From contig JAWOBE010000145.1 in the NCBI GenBank assembly GCA_046498185.1, forward strand, positions 1-13,891: a stretch of 13,891 nucleotides of DNA. The letters are read 5' to 3'. Positions 1-7,580 of this stretch are shown one piece after another. Below the pieces are notes generated by a model. That model made no database searches. It had not been told where the DNA came from and worked only from the letters and a program-made list of their open reading frames with translations. Position 1 is the stretch's first letter. Each line of letters opens with the position of its first letter. The position numbers and the translations under genes are program-made. This DNA comes from CAYXDR01 sp046498185 (GTDB lineage: Bacteria; Desulfobacterota; DSM-4660; Desulfatiglandales; Desulfatiglandaceae).

Positions 1-786
1 GGACGACATGCAGCAGCCGTACCTGATCTTAATCTTTTCAGCGTCCGCCTTAGGCGTCCTGAGCCCTACTGAAAGGTCATAGGTGAGATTGTCTCCTCCA
101 AGGGCCAGAACCGACGTATGCCTTATCGATCCCCTGGAGAACACCGCCATGTCAGTCGTACCACCCCCGAAATCCAGCAGCGCCGCCCCGAGCGTCCGCT
201 CCTCCGTGCTCAGGACCGCTTCACTCGAGGCCAGCGACTGAAGGACGATGTCACACACATCGAGCCCGGCCCGGTTCGCGCATTTGATTATGTTCTGCGC
301 GGACGTCACCGCGCCGGTGACGATATGCACGTTCGCCTCCAGCCGGGTTCCTGACATCCCCAGTGGATCCGTTATCCCGTCCTGGTCGTCGACGATAAAT
401 TCCTGCACCAGGGTATGGATCACCTCCCGATCCATCGGTATAGCGACCGCGCTGGCCGCCTCGATCACTCTTTCTATATCTTTGCGGGTTATTTCCTTTC
501 CTTTTAATGGAATCACGCCTGGATAGGTAAATCCCTTGACATGCCCGCCTGCAATGCCTGTATAGGCCTCCCTGACTTCGCAACCGGCCATGGTTTCGGC
601 TTCTTCAACCGCTTCCTTTATGGAGTTGACGGTGCTTTCTATATTGATTACGACACCTTTTCTGAGGCCCTCGGAGGGATGGCTTCCCATGCCTATAATT
701 TCAATCCCGTCCGGTTGAATTTCGCCGACTACTGCACATATTTTTGTGGTGCCGATATCGAGCCCTACAATTATTTTTCCAGACAT
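1..786 (-). CDS. ftsA: Cell division protein FtsA, N-terminal 262 residues (3' end cut by window edge)
   Basis: FtsA is the actin-like ATPase that tethers FtsZ filaments to the inner face of the membrane and recruits later divisome proteins. Reading the minus strand from ATG at 786-784 gives an unbroken frame to base 1. It begins MSGKIIVGLDIGTTKI, where the GLDIGTTK stretch (residues 8-15) is the phosphate-1 loop of the actin/Hsp70 fold. DFGGGTTD (205-212) is the phosphate-2 loop. Residues about 85-160 between them fit the FtsA-specific 1C (SHS2) subdomain. FtsA is usually about 410-420 residues, so the second half of the ATPase fold and the C-terminal amphipathic membrane helix lie outside the window. 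A GAGGGG ribosome binding site sits just upstream (790-795). It follows ftsQ after a 54-nt spacer, and ftsZ would be expected next but is not visible. Identity is secure. Confidence 0.96.
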   Translation of the reverse strand, partial: MSGKIIVGLDIGTTKICAVVGEIQPDGIEIIGMGSHPSEGLRKGVVINIESTVNSIKEAVEEAETMAGCEVREAYTGIAGGHVKGFTYPGVIPLKGKEITRKDIERVIEAASAVAIPMDREVIHTLVQEFIVDDQDGITDPLGMSGTRLEANVHIVTGAVTSAQNIIKCANRAGLDVCDIVLQSLASSEAVLSTEERTLGAALLDFGGGTTDMAVFSRGSIRHTSVLALGGDNLTYDLSVGLRTPKADAEKIKIRYGCCMSS

Positions 787-840
787 AATCCCCTCATTTA
801 AGGTTTCCAGCTTAAACCTGGTCACGCTTTACAGCCGGAA
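787..840 (-). promoter_or_regulatory. ftsQ-ftsA intergenic spacer with a short inverted repeat and the ftsA ribosome binding site
   Basis: At 54 nt this is the longest non-coding gap in the window. On the minus strand it holds a perfect 6-bp inverted repeat (AGGTTT / AAACCT, 801-806 and 814-819) around a 7-nt loop, then the GAGGGG Shine-Dalgarno of ftsA at 790-795. The stem is AT-rich and has no U-tract after it, so it does not look like an intrinsic terminator. It could be an mRNA processing or translation-tuning hairpin, or chance. I see no convincing -35/-10 promoter pair here. Confidence 0.35.
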
Positions 841-1659
841 TCAACCGCTTATCATCGAAACCACTGCGCCGTCTTTCTGATTGAGATCTATCGCGGCTAC
901 ACGCCCGAGCTTTCCGTCATCCCGGAGATGAGAAACCAGCCGCTCCAACCCTGGTATTTTTCCCTCTAAATCCCTCCACGCCGTTTTTATCTCGGCATCG
1001 AGATGCTCGAAATAAAGCGATGCATAACCTTCGGCACCCATGTGAACCTCCGAGAGCCCCTCCACGGACCACGGCGCCTCCCGCCGACCCAGGCAATCGA
1101 TAATGTGGGCGGCCTGCCTGAGTTGTTCACGGGCTTCACCCGCAAGCGTCGATACTCCCGTTACCACCGGAAAATCCAGGGATTCATACAAATCCACGGC
1201 TTTGAAAATCCTCCCCTTTGTATTCATGTAAAACACCCGGTCCATCAGGACCACCGCCACCGGAACCTCCTTTTCGACCGTGACATGAAGACTATGGGGG
1301 AAACGCCTCTCCACCCGTGCATTGCAAATCCAGGGATGGGTTTCAAATATCCTTTTCAACTCGCCGAGACTCAGCTCCAAAAGGCTTACATTTCCGGTCA
1401 ATCCGGCCCCTGAAATCAATTCTTGTTTAAAATTTTCATCAACACCTTCGATATCTATATTGGTCAACATCATATGAGGGGATTCCAGAACATAATGATA
1501 TCCCCATATGAAAAGCAGGCTGAGCACGGCCACTCCGGAAACGAAAATCCCGGTGCGGATAAACACCACCCAACCTCTCCGAATCCATCCCCTCAACCAG
1601 GAAAGCCTGCGGTTCTTTTTCGATTTTTTAACTCGACTGACGCTTTTTTCAGACGCCAT
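841..1659 (-). CDS. ftsQ: Cell division protein FtsQ (DivIB family)
   Basis: FtsQ is a single-pass inner-membrane protein that links early cytoplasmic divisome proteins to the periplasmic FtsL/FtsB and FtsW/FtsI group. From ATG at 1659 the product is 272 residues, normal for the family. It has a very basic cytoplasmic N-terminus (KKSKKNRR at 11-18), one hydrophobic segment at about 32-54, then a POTRA-type domain at about 63-132. The POTRA region carries the recognisable run HPWICNARVERRFP (108-121) and a V-E-K-E-V-P-V-A-V stretch (128-136). The rest is the FtsQ beta domain. A TTG one codon upstream (1662) is also open, but ATG at 1659 is preferred. It overlaps the murB stop by one base (TGATG) and has a GGAGA ribosome binding site 6-7 nt upstream. 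Its position between murB and ftsA is the family's usual place. FtsQ sequences diverge strongly, so the call rests on architecture plus context. Confidence 0.93.
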   Translation of the reverse strand: MASEKSVSRVKKSKKNRRLSWLRGWIRRGWVVFIRTGIFVSGVAVLSLLFIWGYHYVLESPHMMLTNIDIEGVDENFKQELISGAGLTGNVSLLELSLGELKRIFETHPWICNARVERRFPHSLHVTVEKEVPVAVVLMDRVFYMNTKGRIFKAVDLYESLDFPVVTGVSTLAGEAREQLRQAAHIIDCLGRREAPWSVEGLSEVHMGAEGYASLYFEHLDAEIKTAWRDLEGKIPGLERLVSHLRDDGKLGRVAAIDLNQKDGAVVSMISG

Positions 1660-2576
1660 CAACGCTCTCCGACAACACGAATTTCAAGTTCAAGCTCGAT
1701 CCCGGCCGATTCGTACACTTTCCGCCTCGCGATCTCCACGAGCCTGAGCACATCGTCCGAACCTGCCCCGCCGGTGTTCACTATGAAATTTCCATGCACA
1801 CCGGAAATCATCGCACCTCCGATTCGTTCCCCCTTGAGTCCGGCTGCCTCTATTAATGCACCTGCGTAGTGGCCGGGGGGGTTTTTGAAAACCGATCCGG
1901 CGCTCCTCATCCAAAGCGGTTGATTCTCTTTTCGCAGCCGGCCGTATTGAGCCACGGCGTCGGCTACTTCGGCATGTCCTGCACGTGTGACATGAAAAAC
2001 CACCCTTGCTATCACGTTGCCCGGCATAATGTTCGAGCAACGGTATCCGAATGAAAGACTGCTTTTGCGATAAACAACCAGATTACCTTCGGGCGACAGG
2101 ACGTGAACTTCGCTTACCGCCTGCCCCGTTTCATGTCCAAAAGCCCCGGCGTTCATTGCAACCGCACCGCCTACTGTGCCCGGAATCCAGGCCAAAAATT
2201 CCAGGCCACCTAAACCTTGGTCGCTGCACCTTGAGACCAGGGCGGAAATCGAAAGTCCTGCTCCAGTTGTTACAGACGGGCCGTTCACCCCTTCCTCGAA
2301 TGTGAACCCTGAAATTCCACGGCCGATAACCACCACTACCCCGTCAAAACCTTTATCTTTAAACAGTAGATTGCTGCCGTTACCGATCACGATGTACGGG
2401 ATGGACTCCCGGTGCAAAAAGGCGAGCACCGGCGAAAGACTCTGGAGGTCAGTCGGTTCGTAGAGACATTCCGCGGGGCCGCCTATCCCGATGGTTGTAT
2501 ACCGCGCAAGTGGCCGGTCGAAATAAAACCCACCCACGGCAATATCGGCCAAAGCCTTTTTCTGCGCCTTCTTCAT
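1659..2576 (-). CDS. murB: UDP-N-acetylenolpyruvoylglucosamine reductase MurB
   Basis: MurB is the cytoplasmic FAD enzyme that uses NADPH to reduce UDP-GlcNAc-enolpyruvate to UDP-MurNAc, the second committed step of peptidoglycan synthesis. The 305-residue product starts at ATG 2576. The FAD-binding PCMH-type fold is shown by TTIGIGGPA (27-35), GNGSNLLF (65-72), and the FLAWIPGTVGGAVAMNAGA region (127-145). The catalytic loop AGSVFKNP (226-233) holds the Ser (S228) that protonates the intermediate, and the C-terminal LELEIRVVGE carries the conserved acidic end. The length and the lack of the extra Tyr loop of the E. coli enzyme suggest the shorter type II MurB class; that class assignment is inference. 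The start overlaps the murC stop in an ATGA. Ribosome binding site complementarity is weak (AAAGG about 11-12 nt upstream), consistent with translational coupling. No ddl follows it; ftsQ comes next. Confidence 0.97.
   Translation of the reverse strand: MKKAQKKALADIAVGGFYFDRPLARYTTIGIGGPAECLYEPTDLQSLSPVLAFLHRESIPYIVIGNGSNLLFKDKGFDGVVVVIGRGISGFTFEEGVNGPSVTTGAGLSISALVSRCSDQGLGGLEFLAWIPGTVGGAVAMNAGAFGHETGQAVSEVHVLSPEGNLVVYRKSSLSFGYRCSNIMPGNVIARVVFHVTRAGHAEVADAVAQYGRLRKENQPLWMRSAGSVFKNPPGHYAGALIEAAGLKGERIGGAMISGVHGNFIVNTGGAGSDDVLRLVEIARRKVYESAGIELELEIRVVGER
1665..1671 (-). promoter_or_regulatory. Ribosome binding site deciding the ftsQ start
   Basis: The minus strand reads CGGAGAG here, about 6-7 nt before ATG at 1659. 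That spacing favours ATG 1659 over TTG 1662. The site lies inside the last codons of murB, so ftsQ translation is probably coupled to murB termination through the TGATG junction. Confidence 0.6.
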
Positions 2577-3967
2577 GCCCCCGATCGCCTTTCGATCTCC
2601 TTAAGAAGCTTTTCGCACACACGGTGTATGTCTCCGGCTCCCAATGTTAAAACCAGGTCACCGGCCCGCACCACTTCGGTGAGTATCGAAAAAAGCTCCT
2701 CATTGTCGGCTGCAACCATCACGTGTCTGTGCCCATGCTCCTTGATGCCGTTCGCCAGGCTGTTTGAATCCACGTTTTCAATCGGCTTTTCCCCTGCGGC
2801 ATAAATCGGAGCGATGATTAGAAGATCTGCCTCGTTGAAACTCAATACGAAACGGTCATAAAGATCCACCGTCCTTGAATACCGGTGAGGCTGGAAAACA
2901 CCGACAAGTCTCCTGTCCGGCCAGCATTGCCTTGCGGTCTTCAAAACAGCTGCGATTTCGGTCGGATGATGCCCGTAATCATCCAGCACCAGGACTCCCG
3001 CCTTTTCTCCCTTCACCTGGAACCGCCTTTCCAGCCCTCCCAGGTCCGCCAACCCCCTACCAATGACATCCATTCCGAGATCCAAAACGAGGCCGACACC
3101 GGTGGCCGCCAGAGCGTTCAATACATGATGCTCACCCGGTATTCCGGCCTTTACCCTTCCGAGCGGCATGCCCATGTGCACCACTTCAAAACTGCTCCCC
3201 GTCCTGTCGCCTATGACATTTCTTGCCTGAAGATCAGCCTGTGAACTCATCCCGTATGTTAAAAATTTCTTACGGAGCCTGGGGATGATCCTCTGAATTT
3301 CCTCATTGTCCAAACACAATATCGCAGTGCCGTAAAATGGGAGCTTGTTGATGAAATCTATGAAAGTGTTACGAACGCGGTCCATGCTTCCATAATGGTT
3401 CATATGCTCCCGGTCGATGTTGGTCACAACGGCGATCGTGGGGGACAGAACCATAAAAGAACCATCACTTTCGTCAGCCTCGGCAACCAGTATTTCCCCC
3501 TGCCCCAGTTTCGCGTTCGACCCACCCCAAATATCCAGACGCCCCCCGATAACAACGGTAGGATCCAGGCCGGCGCAGTTCAAAACAGAAGCCACCATGG
3601 AAGTAGTGGTTGTCTTGCCATGAGCGCCCGCGACCGCAACGCCGTATTTCAGTCGCATCAATTCGGCGAGCATTTCCGCTCTTGGAATCACCGGCACAGC
3701 CCTTTCGGCGGCCTCCAGCAATTCCACGTTGTCTGGCCGAACCGCAGAGGAATAAACCACCACATCGGCGTCTGCGACATACTCCCTTTCGTGACCTATG
3801 GCTATTTCCCCACCCTTTGCGGCAAGGGCCTCCGTAACACGGCTTGCCTTCAGATCGGACCCGCTCACCCGGTAACCGAGATTTATCAGCAATTCCGCGA
3901 TACCACTCATCCCTATGCCGCCGACGCCGACCAAGTGGATATGCCGCACTTTTCCGAAATGGGTCAT
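2573..3967 (-). CDS. murC: UDP-N-acetylmuramate--L-alanine ligase MurC
   Basis: MurC is the first Mur ligase. It adds L-alanine to UDP-MurNAc with ATP in the cytoplasm. The 464-residue product is the usual length. The N-terminal UDP-binding domain starts with the dinucleotide-type loop GVGGIGMSG (14-22). The central ATPase domain carries the P-loop GAHGKTT (114-120) and EADESDGS (163-170), followed by TNIDREHMNHYG (182-193). The C-terminal domain has GLERRFQ (311-317) and the MurC-typical DDYGHHPTE (329-337), then FQPHRYSR (358-365). ATG at 3967 is supported by an AGAGGAA ribosome binding site 7-8 nt upstream and by the ATGA overlap with murG. It ends in an ATGA overlap with murB. GHHPTE and HRYSR separate it from the related recycling ligase Mpl, as does its position in the cluster. 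Confidence 0.98.
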   Translation of the reverse strand: MTHFGKVRHIHLVGVGGIGMSGIAELLINLGYRVSGSDLKASRVTEALAAKGGEIAIGHEREYVADADVVVYSSAVRPDNVELLEAAERAVPVIPRAEMLAELMRLKYGVAVAGAHGKTTTTSMVASVLNCAGLDPTVVIGGRLDIWGGSNAKLGQGEILVAEADESDGSFMVLSPTIAVVTNIDREHMNHYGSMDRVRNTFIDFINKLPFYGTAILCLDNEEIQRIIPRLRKKFLTYGMSSQADLQARNVIGDRTGSSFEVVHMGMPLGRVKAGIPGEHHVLNALAATGVGLVLDLGMDVIGRGLADLGGLERRFQVKGEKAGVLVLDDYGHHPTEIAAVLKTARQCWPDRRLVGVFQPHRYSRTVDLYDRFVLSFNEADLLIIAPIYAAGEKPIENVDSNSLANGIKEHGHRHVMVAADNEELFSILTEVVRAGDLVLTLGAGDIHRVCEKLLKEIERRSGA

Positions 3968-5067
3968 AGGATTATTCCTCTTTCTCCCGCTACTGCCTCG
4001 ATCTCATCCACGATCACCGACGCAGCCCCCGGTCGCGCGGTGGTACGGGCCGCCGTTCCCATACGGGCCAGATTGTCTGCGTCTCCGATCAACTCTTCTA
4101 TCGCCAATGCCAGACTTGTTCCGTCTAAATCCTGCTGAAGTATGATCCTGGCGCCCCCGGCCGACGCGAGGCTTTCAGCATTGGCCTTCTGATGCTGGTC
4201 CGCCGCGAATGGATACGGAATGAGGATGGCGGGCCTGCCTGCAGCGGCTAATTCAAAAATCGTCGTGGCCCCGGCCCTTCCGACAACGAGATCGGCACGC
4301 CGGTAAGCGTCGGCCATATCATCAATAAACCGGTGTAATTCACCGTCAAGCCCCTGTTCGTTGTATCGCTCGGCGATCCTTTCATAATCCGCCTCTCCGG
4401 TCTGGTGGATCACGGCCGGCAGTATGCCTCGTTTTTTCAGTGCGGCCAGAGAATCCACAACAGCGTCGTTGACAGGGCGAGATCCGAGGCTTCCTCCCAC
4501 GACCAGCAACGTAAATCGATCGGCCGGGAACGGTACTTTTTCCCCTATGGTGAAAAATTCATCTCTAACCGGGTTTCCGGTGACCACGATTTTACCGCCC
4601 GGGAACCTCGAGGCGCTGTCTTCGAAAGATATACACACCCTGTCCACCAATCTGCACAAAAGCCTGTTGGTAAGTCCGGGAAACGAATTCTGCTCATGAA
4701 TAAGGCTCGCGACCCCGCTCACCCTTGCCGCCACGCATACCGGGCCGGAAGAATAACCACCCATCCCTATTACACAGGCCGGGCTGGTTTCGGCCAGCAA
4801 CCTCCGTGCCTGGAAAAAACTTACCGGCAGGCACGAAAAAGCCTTCATTTTTTTCGTCCAGCCCTTACCTTTGATCCCTTCAACCGATATATGCCTGACT
4901 TCGAAACCATGCCGGTTGAGAATATCGGACTCCATTCTGCGGTGCCCCACCGCAAACAAGATCCTGCAGCGCGGGAACCGGGATTTAAGCTCGCGGCACA
5001 CCGCAATGCCGGGGAATAGATGCCCTCCCGTGCCGCCTCCTGCAATTATAAAAGTAGTCGAATGCAT
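3964..5067 (-). CDS. murG: Lipid II synthase MurG (UDP-GlcNAc:undecaprenyl-PP-MurNAc-pentapeptide GlcNAc transferase)
   Basis: MurG is a GT28-family, GT-B fold glycosyltransferase peripheral to the cytoplasmic face of the membrane. It transfers GlcNAc from UDP-GlcNAc to lipid I to make lipid II. The 367-residue product begins with the family's glycine loop GGGTGGH (10-16) and P19. It then shows GMGGYSSGP (101-109), HEQNSFPG (124-131), TGNPVR (163-168) and GGSLGSRPVN (191-200). The C-domain UDP-GlcNAc site is seen in GRAGATTIFEL (263-273, with E272 the likely ribose-binding Glu) and PYPFAADQHQ (284-293). A basic and hydrophobic patch near residues 64-90 fits the membrane-association surface. 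ATG 5067 is supported by an AGGGGAAA ribosome binding site. It follows ftsW after 18 nt and overlaps murC by ATGA, placing lipid II synthesis next to the polymerase that uses it. Confidence 0.98.
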   Translation of the reverse strand: MHSTTFIIAGGGTGGHLFPGIAVCRELKSRFPRCRILFAVGHRRMESDILNRHGFEVRHISVEGIKGKGWTKKMKAFSCLPVSFFQARRLLAETSPACVIGMGGYSSGPVCVAARVSGVASLIHEQNSFPGLTNRLLCRLVDRVCISFEDSASRFPGGKIVVTGNPVRDEFFTIGEKVPFPADRFTLLVVGGSLGSRPVNDAVVDSLAALKKRGILPAVIHQTGEADYERIAERYNEQGLDGELHRFIDDMADAYRRADLVVGRAGATTIFELAAAGRPAILIPYPFAADQHQKANAESLASAGGARIILQQDLDGTSLALAIEELIGDADNLARMGTAARTTARPGAASVIVDEIEAVAGERGIIL

Positions 5068-5085
5068 TTATTTCCCCTATGCCCC

Positions 5086-6198
5086 CTAACGTCTCTTTGT
5101 CTCAGAAGAAATGCGCAGCAGGATTCCGATTACGAATAGATTTATAACCAACGATGATCCGCCGTAGCTCATAAGTGGAAGAGTCAATCCCTTGGTCGGA
5201 AGAAGGCTGGTCACGACACCCATGTTTATCAACACCTGCAAGCCAAGCATTGTTACTAACCCGAGAGCAAGGTAGCTACTGAATACATCACGTGAATCCA
5301 GACCCGCCTTGAATCCGCGTACCAGCAAAACCGCAAACAAAACAACGATCAACGTAACACCCGCAAAGCCTGCTTCTTCCGCGGCAACAGCCAAAATGAA
5401 ATCCGTATGAGGTTCAGGCAGATAAAATAGTTTCTGTTTGCTGCCGCCGAAACCGGCCCCGAAAATACCGCCTGAACCGAATGCCATGAACGAGTGAATA
5501 ATCTGAAACCCGATTCCTTCCGGATGCTTCCACGGATCCCAGAACGCCATCAACCTGTCCATTCGGTAAGAAGCCTGATAGATACCCCATACGAGAAACG
5601 GCACACCCATTAATGTTATACCCACCAGGTGCCATATCCTGGCTCCGCCGATAAAAAGCAGAGTCATAACCCAGCATCCGATTATCACCGCGGTACCCAG
5701 GTCCGGTTGCAACAGGATCAATCCGATGAACGCGCCGGCCATCATCAGGTGAGGGAACACTCCTTTTGAAAAAGTCCCCATCAGCTCGCTTTTTTTGGAC
5801 ATCGAATAGGCCATATACACCGCGAGAGTAAATTTCAACGCTTCGGAGGGCTGAAAATTGAATAAGCCCAAATCCAACCATCTGCATGCGCCTTTGACGT
5901 TCACGCCCATACTCGGAATAAAAAGCAAAAGAAGCATCACAAAACTTGCGATCAGCAAAAAATAAACCAGCTTTCCATATAACCTGGGAGGAATATTTTT
6001 CCCGGCGATCAAGGCCAATATACCCACCAGCGCAAAGGACACCTGCCGCTTTAAATAATAAAGGCTGTCCGACCTGTATTCGCTTCCCAGTGGAGAACTT
6101 GCACTGAAAACGAAGACCAGCCCCAGCGCCACCAAAAGCAACGTGGGAATGAGAATCAACAAATCGTAGCCCGGCGCGGCGGTGGCCTTTTTACCCAT
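5086..6198 (-). CDS. ftsW: SEDS peptidoglycan glycosyltransferase FtsW
   Basis: FtsW is the polytopic inner-membrane glycosyltransferase that polymerises lipid II at the septum together with FtsI. From ATG 6198 the product is 370 residues with about ten hydrophobic segments. SEDS motifs are clear: FSASSP (31-36), NFQPSEALK (114-122), LLQPDLGTA (162-170), GSGGIFGAGFGGS (241-253), and PEPHTDFILA (261-270), where D266 matches the catalytic Asp. LPTKGLTLPLMSYGGSS (333-349) closes the protein. A longer in-frame start at 6297 would add 33 residues lying wholly inside murD, lacking membrane or SEDS features. I reject it because ATG 6198 has a strong GGAAAGGA ribosome binding site six bases upstream and gives a normal FtsW N-terminus. 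It overlaps the murD stop by 8 nt. RodA is the main alternative; placement between murD and murG decides for FtsW. Confidence 0.97.
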   Translation of the reverse strand: MGKKATAAPGYDLLILIPTLLLVALGLVFVFSASSPLGSEYRSDSLYYLKRQVSFALVGILALIAGKNIPPRLYGKLVYFLLIASFVMLLLLFIPSMGVNVKGACRWLDLGLFNFQPSEALKFTLAVYMAYSMSKKSELMGTFSKGVFPHLMMAGAFIGLILLQPDLGTAVIIGCWVMTLLFIGGARIWHLVGITLMGVPFLVWGIYQASYRMDRLMAFWDPWKHPEGIGFQIIHSFMAFGSGGIFGAGFGGSKQKLFYLPEPHTDFILAVAAEEAGFAGVTLIVVLFAVLLVRGFKAGLDSRDVFSSYLALGLVTMLGLQVLINMGVVTSLLPTKGLTLPLMSYGGSSLVINLFVIGILLRISSETKRR

Positions 6199-7558
6199 TG
6201 GCAATCCTTTCCACTGCAGCCGCGAAGGCGCTACCTCTCTGTGCATAATCTTTAAACATATCAAAGCTCGAACAGGCTGGAGCCAGCAACACGGCATCTC
6301 CTGGAACCGCCGATGCTACAGCCTTTTTCACCGCCTCCTCCATATCGACAGCGGTTTCAAAAGGAATCAACCCCTTAAATGCTTTCGCCAAAAGGCGCTT
6401 CGATTCTCCGATAAAAACCGCGGCCTTTACCTTGCCTTTGGCCGCTTCGACCAGCGGACCGTAGCCTTCTCCCTTACCGCGCCCCCCGGCGATCAGGATC
6501 ACCGGGCGGTCGATGCCGGAAACAGCGCTTGCTGCTGCTGCTGCATTCGTGGCCTTGGAATCATCATAAAATGCAACACCCCGTTGTTCGCAAACCAGTT
6601 CCATGCGGTGAGGCAAACCCTCGAATCGGTCCACGGCCCGCTGGATCGAGGGTGCGTCAACTGCGGCCAAACGCGCGACCAGCGCGGAAGCAATGATATT
6701 TTCAATGTTGTGACGTCCGACAAGACGTGCCCGCGCAATTGAAATTTCCACGGCCTCTTCATCTTCAACGGTTTTCACAACAACTCGTCCATCCTGGAAA
6801 TAAGCCTGCCGCCCAGGATAACCGCTGACGCCAAAACTGAATTTTTTCACCCCCTGCGGCGGGCTGACCGCAGCCAGCATCGGATCTTCGTCGTTAACGA
6901 CAAGGCTGTGTCCTTCGCTCTGGCAGGCGAAAATGCGCATTTTGGAACTGACATAAGCCTGGTAGTCAGGATATCTGTCCAAGTGGTCAGGCGTTATATT
7001 CAAAATTACCGAAATATAAGGCCGAAAAAACTCTACGGTATCAAGCTGAAAGCTGCTCACTTCCAGCACGGCCCAATCCGGCTCTGCGCCGGAAGCAGCC
7101 AATGCCGACAACGGCGTTCCGAGGTTTCCTCCAACGAAAACATCGCAGCCTCCTTCGGCCAACATGGCTCCTATCAATGAGGTCACTGTCGATTTTCCGT
7201 TCGTTCCGGTCACCGCTATTATCGGCGAGTGGACAAAACGAGAGGCTAGTTCCATTTCTCCAAGTACCGGAATCCCTAGACTTCTGGCATGTTTCAAAGC
7301 AGGTATATCCAGCGGGATCCCGGGGCTTATCACGATCAGATCGACATTTTCCACCTGGCTTTTCCGGTGGAAACCGGTTTCAACCGATACCCCGAGACCA
7401 GCCATCTCGCTACAAACTCCAGGGTCAAGCAATTCCATCTCACGGCTGTCCACGATGCGCACCACCGCCCCCAGCGAAGCCAGCCACCGGGCCGCCCAGC
7501 TGCCGGAAATCCCCAGCCCGAAGACAAGCACCTTGTTTTGACCAAGATCGAACGTCAA
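6191..7558 (-). CDS. murD: UDP-N-acetylmuramoyl-L-alanine--D-glutamate ligase MurD (TTG start)
   Basis: MurD adds D-glutamate to UDP-MurNAc-L-Ala using ATP in the cytoplasm. The 455-residue product has an N-terminal Rossmann-like domain with VFGLGISGSWAARWL (12-26). The central ATPase domain has P-loop GTNGKST (118-124), EVSSFQLD (166-173), NITPDHLDRY (187-196) and a Lys in SSKMRIF (K206) matching the carbamylated lysine of Mur ligases. The C-terminal domain has GLPHRME (314-320), YDDSKATN (331-338), IAGGRGKG (356-363) and the MurD signature APACSSFDMFKDYAQRG (426-442). The start is TTG at 7558. An in-frame stop lies directly before it, an AAAGGCGG ribosome binding site is 10-13 nt upstream, and the next in-frame GTG would cut into the first beta strand. 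After DDSKATN comes an alanine run encoded by five identical GCA codons, where homologues I recall usually have more varied residues. Confidence 0.97.
   Translation of the reverse strand: MTFDLGQNKVLVFGLGISGSWAARWLASLGAVVRIVDSREMELLDPGVCSEMAGLGVSVETGFHRKSQVENVDLIVISPGIPLDIPALKHARSLGIPVLGEMELASRFVHSPIIAVTGTNGKSTVTSLIGAMLAEGGCDVFVGGNLGTPLSALAASGAEPDWAVLEVSSFQLDTVEFFRPYISVILNITPDHLDRYPDYQAYVSSKMRIFACQSEGHSLVVNDEDPMLAAVSPPQGVKKFSFGVSGYPGRQAYFQDGRVVVKTVEDEEAVEISIARARLVGRHNIENIIASALVARLAAVDAPSIQRAVDRFEGLPHRMELVCEQRGVAFYDDSKATNAAAAASAVSGIDRPVILIAGGRGKGEGYGPLVEAAKGKVKAAVFIGESKRLLAKAFKGLIPFETAVDMEEAVKKAVASAVPGDAVLLAPACSSFDMFKDYAQRGSAFAAAVERIANG
6205..6212 (-). promoter_or_regulatory. Ribosome binding site deciding the ftsW start
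   Basis: The minus strand reads GGAAAGGA, ending 6 nt before ATG 6198. It lies in the last codons of murD and is the reason for choosing 6198 over the in-frame upstream ATG at 6297. Confidence 0.7.
6530..6544 (-). repeat. (GCA)5 trinucleotide microsatellite inside murD
   Basis: Five consecutive GCA codons on the minus strand (TGC repeated five times on the plus strand) encode Ala339-Ala343 just after the conserved DDSKATN loop of MurD. Neighbouring alanines in this gene use mixed codons, so the identical run stands out. It is in frame, so gain or loss of one unit would change the protein by one alanine without a frameshift. Confidence 0.9.
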
Positions 7559-7568
7559 TTAATTAACG

Positions 7569-7576
7569 CCGCCTTT
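7569..7576 (-). promoter_or_regulatory. Ribosome binding site for the TTG start of murD
   Basis: The minus strand reads AAAGGCGG in the 22-nt mraY-murD gap, 10 nt before TTG 7558. Spacing is at the long end of normal. Together with the in-frame TAA directly upstream it fixes the TTG as the only plausible start giving a full N-terminal domain. Confidence 0.55.
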
Positions 7577-7580
7577 CACA

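Noticed and set aside
248..583. Short open frames on both strands within 118-583
   Set aside because: They are out-of-frame shadows of ftsA, whose own frame is continuous from 786 to the left edge with clear ATPase motifs.
801..819. Intrinsic terminator between ftsQ and ftsA
   Set aside because: The stem is only 6 bp, AT-rich, and has no U-tract on the transcribed strand.
1660..1662. TTG start for ftsQ one codon upstream of the ATG
   Set aside because: ATG 1659 is a better codon, forms the TGATG junction with murB, and has well-placed GGAGA.
3395..4138. A 247-codon open frame on the plus strand opposite murC and murG
   Set aside because: Over murC it is again in codon register with the real gene, and it shows no domain. 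It is an antisense shadow.
6199..6297. 33-residue N-terminal extension of FtsW from ATG 6297
   Set aside because: It lies wholly inside murD, has no membrane or SEDS character, and the strong ribosome binding site belongs to ATG 6198.
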